From assembly GCA_902795985.1 (NCBI GenBank), contig CADBNG010000250.1, positions 1-11,289 on the forward strand: 11,289 bases of DNA, read 5' to 3'. This DNA comes from an uncultured Lachnospiraceae bacterium (GTDB taxonomy: Bacteria > Bacillota_A > Clostridia > Lachnospirales > Lachnospiraceae). A program made the position numbers and the translations under genes. Shown piece after piece: positions 6,324-11,289 of this stretch (position 1 is its first letter; the number at the start of each line of letters is the position of its first letter). The notes under the pieces were generated by a model. That model was not told the DNA's origin and ran no database searches. It saw only the letters and a program-made list of their open reading frames with translations.

Positions 6324-7367
6324 ATGGCATCGAAAGACGAGAAAAAACAGGCGCTGGAAGCGGCGCTCGGTCAGATTGAGAAACAATTCGGCAAAGGCGC
6401 TGTCATGCGTCTGGGTGAAAACGTCAGCATGGGCGTGGAAGCGGTATCCACCGGGTCCCTGAGCCTGGATATTGCCCTTGGCCTCGGCGGCGTTCCGAAA
6501 GGCCGTATTATCGAGATCTACGGGCCGGAATCTTCCGGTAAAACGACGGTTGCGCTGCATATGGTGGCCGAAGTGCAGAAAGCCGGCGGAATCGCCGGAT
6601 TCATCGACGCGGAGCATGCGCTGGATCCGGTTTACGCCCGCAACATCGGGGTGGATATTGACGAACTGTATATCGCGCAGCCGGATAACGGCGAACAGGC
6701 GCTGGAAATCACGGAAACGATGGTCCGTTCCGGAGCGGTGGATATCATCATCGTCGATTCCGTTGCCGCGCTGGTTCCGAGAACGGAAATCGAAGGGGAA
6801 ATGGGCGACTCCCATGTGGGCCTGCAGGCGCGCATGATGTCCCAGGCCTGCCGTAAGCTGACCGCGGCGATCAGCAAGACGAACTGCATTGTGGTGTTCA
6901 TCAACCAGCTTCGCGACAAAGTCGGCGTCTTTTACGGTTCTTCCGAAACGACCACCGGCGGGCGCGCCCTGAAGTTCTATTCCTCTGTCCGTCTGGACGT
7001 CCGCAGGATCGAACAGCTGAAGCAGGGCGGCGAACCCATCGGAAACCGCGCAAGAGTAAAAGTGGTAAAGAATAAGGTCGCCCCGCCGTTCAAAGAGGCG
7101 GAATTCGACATTATCTACGGAAAAGGAATCTCCAGGGAAGGAGATATCCTGGACCTCGCGGTCAAAAAGGACATCGCGCAGAAGAGCGGCGCCTGGTTCT
7201 CCTATCAGGGTGAAAAAATCGGGCAGGGCCGTGAAAACGCGAAGCAGTATCTTATTTCCAATCCGGAAGTCTGCAATGAAATCGAAGACAAGGTCCGGAT
7301 CGCGTTCGGCTTCGCTCCGATCCACGGAACGGCCGTACCGGAAGAACCTGCCGAAAATGAAGAATAA
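6324..7367 (+). CDS. recA: Recombinase RecA
   Basis: This 347-residue DNA-dependent ATPase forms filaments on single-stranded DNA, catalyses strand exchange and promotes LexA self-cleavage. The Walker A motif GPESSGKTT is at 67-75, the Walker B strand [10 protein letters not shown] at 141-150, and the L1 loop [14 protein letters not shown] at 157-170. INQLRDK (194-200) leads into L2. The C-terminus ends in an acidic EEPAENEE tail, as usual. L2 reads [10 protein letters not shown] where most bacteria have GVMFGNPETT. I chose the ATG at 6324, not the in-frame ATG at 6279, because AGGAGA (6310-6315) lies eight bases before it and MASKDEKK is a typical RecA start. The stop overlaps recX by 11 bases. 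No recognisable LexA box was seen upstream. Confidence 0.98.
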   Translation: MASKDEKKQALEAALGQIEKQFGKGAVMRLGENVSMGVEAVSTGSLSLDIALGLGGVPKGRIIEIYGPESSGKTTVALHMVAEVQKAGGIAGFIDAEHALDPVYARNIGVDIDELYIAQPDNGEQALEITETMVRSGAVDIIIVDSVAALVPRTEIEGEMGDSHVGLQARMMSQACRKLTAAISKTNCIVVFINQLRDKVGVFYGSSETTTGGRALKFYSSVRLDVRRIEQLKQGGEPIGNRARVKVVKNKVAPPFKEAEFDIIYGKGISREGDILDLAVKKDIAQKSGAWFSYQGEKIGQGRENAKQYLISNPEVCNEIEDKVRIAFGFAPIHGTAVPEEPAENEE

Positions 7368-7839
7368 GCATTCCGGAAGGACGGAAGAGGTCAGCGCGAG
7401 GCAAAAGGCGCTGGATCTTCTTCTGTACCGCACACGGACAGAAAAAGAACTGTATACAAAACTGGAGGAAAGAGGCTATTCTCCGGAAGAATGCGAGGAT
7501 GCTCTGGCGTATGTCCGCCATTACGGCTACGTGAACGACCGGGAATATGCGCTTCGTTACGTATCTTCGCGCGGCAGTCAGAAAGGCCGTGCGGCGATCC
7601 GCTCCGAGTTAAGGGCAAAGGGCGTACCGGATGAAGATCTGGAGTACGCCCTTGAAACGCTGCCGGAAGAAGATCATTCCCTTCCGGAGCTGATTCGGAA
7701 GAAGGCCGGTATTCCGCACCGGCTTGATGAAAAAGAGTATCGCCGTCTCTACGGTTTTCTTGCCCGGAGAGGGTTTTCCGCGTCCGGAATCAGCCGGGCG
7801 CTGAAGAATTACCAGGCGGATGAGGAAGCCGATTCGTGA
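7357..7839 (+). CDS. recX: Regulatory protein RecX
   Basis: This 160-residue, highly charged helical protein fits the RecX family, which binds RecA filaments and modulates their activity. It shows the repeating three-helix pattern of RecX, with [17 protein letters not shown] (25-41), the hallmark [10 protein letters not shown] segment (56-65), and later [15 protein letters not shown] (76-90) and the [10 protein letters not shown] repeat (132-141). The ATG at 7357 lies inside the last codons of recA, so the two genes overlap by 11 bases and RecX is probably made by translational coupling. Its own ribosome binding site is weak, with only GGAAG some 12 bases upstream. A longer in-frame ORF starting at 7210 merely reads through recA in another frame. 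No intrinsic terminator follows; the rny promoter begins 11 bases after the stop. Confidence 0.93.
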   Translation: MKNKHSGRTEEVSARQKALDLLLYRTRTEKELYTKLEERGYSPEECEDALAYVRHYGYVNDREYALRYVSSRGSQKGRAAIRSELRAKGVPDEDLEYALETLPEEDHSLPELIRKKAGIPHRLDEKEYRRLYGFLARRGFSASGISRALKNYQADEEADS

Positions 7840-7850
7840 ACAGCAGGCGG

Positions 7851-7879
7851 TTGACAAAAGGATTAAATACCTATAGAAT
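7851..7879 (+). promoter_or_regulatory. Strong sigma-A promoter of rny
   Basis: Consensus TTGACA (7851-7856), a 17-base spacer and TAGAAT (7874-7879). The start would be near 7886, giving a leader of about 50 bases. This separates rny transcription from recA-recX. Confidence 0.85.
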
Positions 7880-7886
7880 AGTTAGG

Positions 7887-7909
7887 AATTATTTTGCACA
7901 ATGATAATT
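7887..7909 (+). repeat. AT-rich stem in the rny leader
   Basis: AATTAT (7887-7892) is complementary to ATAATT (7904-7909) around an 11-base loop. It starts at the predicted 5' end of the rny transcript. It is a weak stem, noted because it would shape the very 5' end of an RNase mRNA. Confidence 0.3.
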
Positions 7910-7922
7910 GAATATTTTTATA

Positions 7923-7935
7923 AGGAGGAACTCCT
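7923..7935 (+). promoter_or_regulatory. rny ribosome binding site inside a small hairpin
   Basis: AGGAGG (7923-7928) is an ideal Shine-Dalgarno sequence ten bases before the ATG. It is followed at once by CTCCT (7931-7935), which is exactly complementary to AGGAG with a GAA loop. The site can therefore fold on itself and hide the ribosome binding sequence. Confidence 0.65.
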
Positions 7936-7938
7936 GTA

Positions 7939-9501
7939 ATGAATGTAACAATGGTTATTGTTGCGCTTGTTGCAGTTTTGGTTACCGCACTTATTGCAGT
8001 TCCTGTATCAAGCAAGATGGCCGTTGCCCGGAAGGAAGCGAAAGATGCCGAGACTATCGGTACGGCGGAAGCGAAGGCACGGACGATTGTGGATGACGCG
8101 ATCAAAACCGCGGAATCCAAAAAGCGGGAAGCGCTGCTCGAGGCGAAGGAAGAAAACCTGAAGCTCAAAAACGAGCAGGAACGCGAGAACCGCGAACGCA
8201 GAAACGAACTGCAGAAGTACGAAAGACGCGTCCTGTCCAAAGAGGAATCGGTGGACAAGAAGGCGGAAGCACTGGAACGCAGGGAACACGAGCTCAACAA
8301 CAGGGAAAAAGAGATTCAAAAGAAAGAAAAACGAGTCGGTGAGATGCACGAGCAGGAGATCAGACAGCTGGAAAGTATTTCCGGGCTGACCTCCGAACAG
8401 GCAAAAGATTTTCTTCTGAGATCTGTTGAAGATGAAGTAAGGACTGATACTGCTAAACTTTACAGAGAACTTGAAAGCCAGGCAAGAGAGGAAGCGAGCC
8501 GCAAGGCGAAGGATTATGTCGTAACGGCGATCCAGAAATGCGCGGTCGACCATGTGGCGGAGTCCACGATCTCTGTTGTCCAGCTTCCCGGGGACGAAAT
8601 GAAAGGCCGCATCATCGGCCGTGAGGGGCGCAACATCCGTACACTTGAGACGCTGACGGGCGTCGATCTGATTATAGACGATACACCGGAAGCCGTCGTC
8701 CTTTCATCTTTTGATCCGGTCCGCCGTGAGGTGGCCAGGATCGCGTTGGAAAAACTGATCGTTGACGGACGAATTCATCCGGCAAGAATAGAAGAGACGG
8801 TGGAAAAGGCCAAAGCCGAAGTGGAAACGATCATAAGGGAGACCGGTGAGTCCGCGGCGCTGGAAGTCGGCGTGCATGGAATTCATCCGGAGCTGATCAA
8901 GCTTCTCGGCCGCATGAAATACCGTTTCAGCTATGGTCAGAACGCATTAAAGCATTCTATAGAAGTGGCTCAGCTGTCCGGGCTTCTGGCTGCTGAGATC
9001 GGTCTGGACGTTCGCGTGGCGAAGCGCGCCGGACTGCTTCATGACATAGGAAAATCCATTGATCACGAAGTGGAAGGATCCCATATTCAGATCGGTGCCG
9101 ATCTGTGCAAGAAGTATAAGGAATCCAACGTTGTGATCAATGCTGTAGAAGCACATCACGGAGATGTGGATCCGCAAACGCTCATTGCCTGCATCGTTCA
9201 GGCGGCGGACGCCATTTCGGCGGCCCGGCCGGGTGCGCGGCGTGAGACGCTGGAGACATATACCAACAGACTCACCCAGCTGGAAGAAATCACCAATTCG
9301 TATAAGGGTGTGGAGAAATCCTATGCTGTTCAGGCGGGCCGGGAAGTTCGCATTATGGTTATTCCGGAACAGATTAACGATGCGGACATGGTTCTGATGG
9401 CTCGGGACATCTCCAAACAGATCGAGGACGAGATGGAATATCCCGGACAGATCAAAGTCAGCGTTATCCGCGAAAGCCGGGTAACGGACTATGCAAAATA
9501 A
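7939..9501 (+). CDS. rny: Ribonuclease Y (membrane-anchored endoribonuclease)
   Basis: RNase Y starts mRNA decay in many Bacillota and acts at the cytoplasmic face of the membrane. This 520-residue protein has the full family layout. An N-terminal transmembrane helix (about 4-24) is followed by a long charged coiled coil rich in Lys, Glu and Arg (about 28-190). Next comes a KH RNA-binding domain with [12 protein letters not shown] (223-234), then an HD domain with [12 protein letters not shown] (366-377), where His368 and Asp369 bind the catalytic metal. EAHHGDV (404-410) adds further HD-type histidines. The length is typical, and no break is seen. It has its own promoter, a Shine-Dalgarno sequence that can be hidden in a hairpin, and a strong terminator eight bases after the stop, so it appears to be a single-gene transcript. 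The position after recA-recX is common in Clostridia. Confidence 0.98.
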   Translation: MNVTMVIVALVAVLVTALIAVPVSSKMAVARKEAKDAETIGTAEAKARTIVDDAIKTAESKKREALLEAKEENLKLKNEQERENRERRNELQKYERRVLSKEESVDKKAEALERREHELNNREKEIQKKEKRVGEMHEQEIRQLESISGLTSEQAKDFLLRSVEDEVRTDTAKLYRELESQAREEASRKAKDYVVTAIQKCAVDHVAESTISVVQLPGDEMKGRIIGREGRNIRTLETLTGVDLIIDDTPEAVVLSSFDPVRREVARIALEKLIVDGRIHPARIEETVEKAKAEVETIIRETGESAALEVGVHGIHPELIKLLGRMKYRFSYGQNALKHSIEVAQLSGLLAAEIGLDVRVAKRAGLLHDIGKSIDHEVEGSHIQIGADLCKKYKESNVVINAVEAHHGDVDPQTLIACIVQAADAISAARPGARRETLETYTNRLTQLEEITNSYKGVEKSYAVQAGREVRIMVIPEQINDADMVLMARDISKQIEDEMEYPGQIKVSVIRESRVTDYAK

Positions 9502-9508
9502 ATTCGAT

Positions 9509-9538
9509 AAAAAGCGGATGCTTCGGCGTCCGCTTTTT
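9509..9538. terminator. rho-independent terminator after rny
   Basis: AAAAAGCGGATGC (9509-9521) pairs with GCGTCCGCTTTTT (9526-9538) around a TTCG tetraloop, 13 pairs including one T-G wobble. The closing T-run ends the rny transcript. The A-run on the other side means it could also stop minus-strand transcription coming from the tRNA gene. Confidence 0.93.
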
Positions 9539-9635
9539 ATGTGGAAAACAGTATCCGAAACCAAATGCTTCAATGCTGTAAAATGGGATTACGGGATAAA
9601 AAGGAAAGAAAATGCTTCAAACCGTATGATGACAG
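9539..9635. other. Intergenic stretch with no recognised gene
   Basis: Between the rny terminator and the tRNA terminator I see no gene, promoter or strong hairpin. The only pattern is the 10-mer AATGCTTCAA, present at 9564-9573 and 9611-9620, which is short enough to be chance. Confidence 0.5.
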
Positions 9636-9670
9636 AAAAAATCCCGGTTCTGCGCAGGCAGGAGACCGGG
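9636..9670 (-). terminator. rho-independent terminator of the tRNA-Gly transcript
   Basis: CCCGGT (9643-9648) is complementary to ACCGGG (9665-9670), and further pairing is possible inside the 16-base loop. On the minus strand the stem is followed by a T6 run (9636-9641 read in reverse). It lies about 30 bases beyond the tRNA 3' end and would terminate its precursor. Confidence 0.75.
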
Positions 9671-9700
9671 AAACAGATTGAGATTCAGGGAAAAGAAAAA

Positions 9701-9772
9701 AGCGCGAGACGGGATTCGAACCCGCGACCCCGACCTTGGCAAGGTCGTACTCCACCCCTGAGCCACTCGCGC
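9701..9772 (-). tRNA. tRNA-Gly (anticodon GCC)
   Basis: This 72-nucleotide tRNA decodes GGC and GGT glycine codons. The acceptor stem is GCGCGAG/CTCGCGC with a U discriminator base. The anticodon arm is CGACC-TTGCCAA-GGTCG, with GCC at the centre. The T arm is GCGGG-TTCGAAT-CCCGT. The D stem is GCTC/GAGT with a G-U pair, and the D loop is AGGGGTG, which places G where A21 is usual. CCA is not encoded; a T-run follows the discriminator directly, so CCA must be added after transcription. It has its own minus-strand promoter 23 bases upstream and a terminator downstream. Confidence 0.97.
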
Positions 9773-9794
9773 GTGCTGCAACAGCAACACGATG

Positions 9795-9823
9795 ATATTA
9801 CACCCGTAATACCACTTTGTCAA
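9795..9823 (-). promoter_or_regulatory. Promoter of the tRNA-Gly gene
   Basis: On the minus strand there is consensus TTGACA (9818-9823), a 17-base spacer and TAATAT (9795-9800). Transcription would start near 9788, about 16 bases before the mature tRNA. A- and T-tracts just upstream (about 9825-9848) resemble an UP element, as expected for a strongly expressed stable RNA. Confidence 0.85.
9796..9811. repeat. 16-base palindrome over the tRNA-Gly promoter
   Basis: TATTAC (9796-9801) and GTAATA (9806-9811) are exact inverted repeats separated by ACCC. The element overlaps most of the -10 and the adjoining spacer of the tRNA promoter, where a repressor would act. No regulator is identified, and a chance occurrence is possible. 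Confidence 0.45.
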
Positions 9824-9830
9824 CATCAAA

Positions 9831-9860
9831 AAACAACTTTTTTTGTTTCCGGGCAGAAAC
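9831..9860. repeat. Two short inverted repeats upstream of the tRNA promoter
   Basis: AAACAA (9831-9836) is complementary to TTGTTT (9843-9848), and GTTTC (9845-9849) to GAAAC (9856-9860). The second stem lacks a T-run on either strand, so neither is a convincing terminator. They share bases and cannot both form. Confidence 0.25.
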
Positions 9861-9908
9861 AGGCTCAAAGAAATGACACAGGTTCACAAAGGTTTCAAAA
9901 AATTCCTG

Positions 9909-9937
9909 TTGTTCACCCCGGAAAAAGGGTATATAAT
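9909..9937 (+). promoter_or_regulatory. Promoter of the lipoprotein/lgt operon
   Basis: TTGTTC (9909-9914), a 17-base spacer and a perfect TATAAT (9932-9937). The start would be near 9944, about 40 bases before the ATG. It is divergent from the tRNA promoter. Confidence 0.8.
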
Positions 9938-9981
9938 TCAAAAGATATGTCAAAACGATAAAAGCATATCCGGAGGATAAA

Positions 9982-11157
9982 ATGTTTTACAGATTTAAAA
10001 AGTGCGCAGTTCTGGCCCTGGCAGCGGCGATGGCCGTTATGATGCTGGCCGGCTGCGGGAAGACGGACGGATCCAAATCCGCCATTACGGTAAACGGCGA
10101 AACCCTTTCGCTCGGAGCGGCGAACACCTATGCCCGTTATGAACAGGCGGCAAGCTATGCGATTATGCAGGCTTACGGCATTATTCAGGAAGGCGCGGCG
10201 TATTGGGATACCGACTATACACAGGCATCGGAAGACGGTGAAACCCCCGCTCAGACCTACGGCCAATATATTAAAGATGAAATGCAGAACGACCTCATCA
10301 AAATGATGCTGGTTCGTCAGCACGCCGGTGATTATGGTTATACGCTTTCCGCGGAAGATCAGGCAGCGATCAGCGAGGCAGCCGCGAAATTCATAGCGGA
10401 CAACGGCTCGGTGGCAAACTGGATCGGCGCGGATCAGGCGTCCGTTGAAAACCTCTTATCCCTGTTCAATCACCAGTCGAAGATGCGGGATCTTATGATT
10501 GCGGATACGGACCGGAATGTGACGGACGAAGAAGCGGCTCAGTCCACAGCAATCTATGCGAGAATCACTACCTCATCACTGCCCGATGGATATGAAGGTA
10601 CGGAAGAAGAGTATGCCGCGGAAGCCAAAGGCTGGATGGAAAGCCTCCTGGAAACCGCGAAGACGGCTGATTTAGACGTCCCGGATGAGCATACAGACGA
10701 TGCGGACGCGGCGGATGAAGAGGCTGACACGGAGACGGAAGAAGCCCCTGCCGCCGAAGAGATGACTCTTTCCGAACGTATTGAAACGGAACAGCATAAT
10801 CTGACGCACCTTGCCGCCGATGTGAATGAAAACATTACGGTTAACAAGGTTTCCTTCGGAGATGACGATGAAGCTCCTGCCGCGGAAGTGCTGGAGGCGG
10901 CCAGAACGCTGAAAGACGGCGAATGGTACGACGGTGTCATCGAGACCGACTCCGGATACTTTATTGTGAGAATGGAAGCGGTCTTTGATGAAGACGCTAC
11001 CGAAACGGAAAAAGATACCATTATTGCCGATCGGGAAAACGCCCATTACGACGAGCTGGTCCAGTCCTGGCAGGACGCGGCAGAGATTACGGTCGACAAA
11101 GCCTGGTCCGACATCACCATTACGGATAAGGAAACCTATAAAACGGCAGCCAAATAA
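9982..11157 (+). CDS. PrsA/SurA-like foldase lipoprotein (parvulin-type, degenerate)
   Basis: This 391-residue exported lipoprotein has a basic start (RFKK), a hydrophobic helix (about 9-23) and the lipobox LAGC with Cys25 as the lipidated residue. It would sit on the outer face of the membrane. After the anchor, AITVNGETLSL (34-44) and a helical region (to about 180) match the N-terminal domain of SurA/PrsA chaperones. A parvulin-like domain starts near ARITTSS (193-199) and ends with LKDGEWYDGVIETDSGYF (310-327), the usual last strands. An Asp/Glu-rich stretch (230-260, 16 acidic of 31) interrupts it. The typical AxHIL histidine and GGDLG motif are missing, so isomerase activity is doubtful and a chaperone role is more likely. 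GGAGGA (9972-9977) precedes the ATG. lgt follows after 28 bases. Confidence 0.8.
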   Translation: MFYRFKKCAVLALAAAMAVMMLAGCGKTDGSKSAITVNGETLSLGAANTYARYEQAASYAIMQAYGIIQEGAAYWDTDYTQASEDGETPAQTYGQYIKDEMQNDLIKMMLVRQHAGDYGYTLSAEDQAAISEAAAKFIADNGSVANWIGADQASVENLLSLFNHQSKMRDLMIADTDRNVTDEEAAQSTAIYARITTSSLPDGYEGTEEEYAAEAKGWMESLLETAKTADLDVPDEHTDDADAADEEADTETEEAPAAEEMTLSERIETEQHNLTHLAADVNENITVNKVSFGDDDEAPAAEVLEAARTLKDGEWYDGVIETDSGYFIVRMEAVFDEDATETEKDTIIADRENAHYDELVQSWQDAAEITVDKAWSDITITDKETYKTAAK

Positions 11158-11185
11158 AGCCGCAGAAGAGGACTGAAGCAAACGG

Positions 11186-11289
11186 ATGTATAACGATTTG
11201 TTTTCCATTGGGCCGTTTACGGTCCATACATACGGAGTCATGACCGCCATCGGGATCATTGCGGCCTATTTTCTGATGGAGCATCTGGC
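11186..11289 (+). CDS. lgt: Prolipoprotein diacylglyceryl transferase, N-terminal part
   Basis: The first 34 residues are present before the window ends. They read MYNDLFSIGPFTVHTYG, followed by a hydrophobic helix (VMTAIGIIAAYFLM). That matches the start of Lgt, an integral membrane enzyme that moves diacylglycerol from phosphatidylglycerol to the lipobox cysteine of prelipoproteins. The ATG at 11186 is preceded by AGAGGA (11167-11172), a rather long 13 bases away. The gene lies 28 bases after the lipoprotein stop with no terminator between, so both are likely on one transcript. The enzyme would process its own neighbour's product. The rest of the gene, including its catalytic residues, lies outside the window. 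Confidence 0.88.
   Translation, partial: MYNDLFSIGPFTVHTYGVMTAIGIIAAYFLMEHL

Noticed and set aside
6303..7433. A 376-codon open frame on the minus strand opposite recA
   Set aside because: It lies almost wholly antisense to recA, resembles no family, and has no fitting promoter or ribosome binding site.
9564..9620. Direct repeat AATGCTTCAA
   Set aside because: It has only two 10-base copies with no regular structure or link to a gene, so it is most likely chance.
9570..9961. Open frames on both strands across the tRNA, including peptides like RRDSNPRPRPWQG
   Set aside because: These are translations of the tRNA-Gly gene and its complement, a familiar annotation artefact.

Overview
The window looks like chromosomal core DNA from an anaerobic Bacillota, most likely a class Clostridia member of the gut or rumen type. 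The evidence is strong AGGAGG-type ribosome binding sites, recA followed by recX and then RNase Y, a K+-dependent Na+-type membrane pyrophosphatase, a ferredoxin-thioredoxin-reductase-like protein beside thioredoxin, an ADP-glucose glycogen synthase, and a tRNA-Gly without an encoded CCA. Base composition is moderate and even. I see no transposase, integrase, phage gene, CRISPR array or toxin-antitoxin pair. Species cannot be named from this sequence alone.

Layout. Bases 1-189 are the 3' end of an unrecognised + strand gene. Its 3' region carries small hairpins and then a bidirectional terminator (about 257-298) shared with the convergent hppA (2339 to 312, minus). Upstream of hppA on the same strand is a two-gene redox unit: a small ferredoxin-thioredoxin reductase catalytic-type protein (3062 to 2859) and thioredoxin trxA (2843 to 2532). 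From about 3060 to 3270 lies a divergent promoter region, which on the + strand starts a murE-like ligase (3270-4778) overlapping glgA (4775-6220) by ATGA. Next come recA (6324-7367) and recX (7357-7839), which overlap by 11 bases, then rny (7939-9501) with its own strong promoter and a textbook terminator (9509-9538).

The 480 bases between rny and the next gene hold a minus-strand tRNA-Gly(GCC) with its own promoter and terminator. A divergent + strand promoter then drives a PrsA/SurA-like lipoprotein gene (9982-11157), followed 28 bases later by the start of lgt (from 11186), whose product would attach the lipid anchor to that lipoprotein.

The window is mostly housekeeping: energy conservation from pyrophosphate, disulfide reduction, cell-wall ligase chemistry, glycogen synthesis, DNA repair, mRNA turnover, glycine decoding and lipoprotein maturation. 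I did not find a convincing undescribed system. The points most worth a second look are the shortened FTR-like protein paired with thioredoxin, the non-canonical substrate motif in the MurE-like ligase, the altered L2 loop in RecA, a hairpin burying the rny ribosome binding site, a palindrome over the tRNA promoter, and the acidic insert in the foldase-like lipoprotein.
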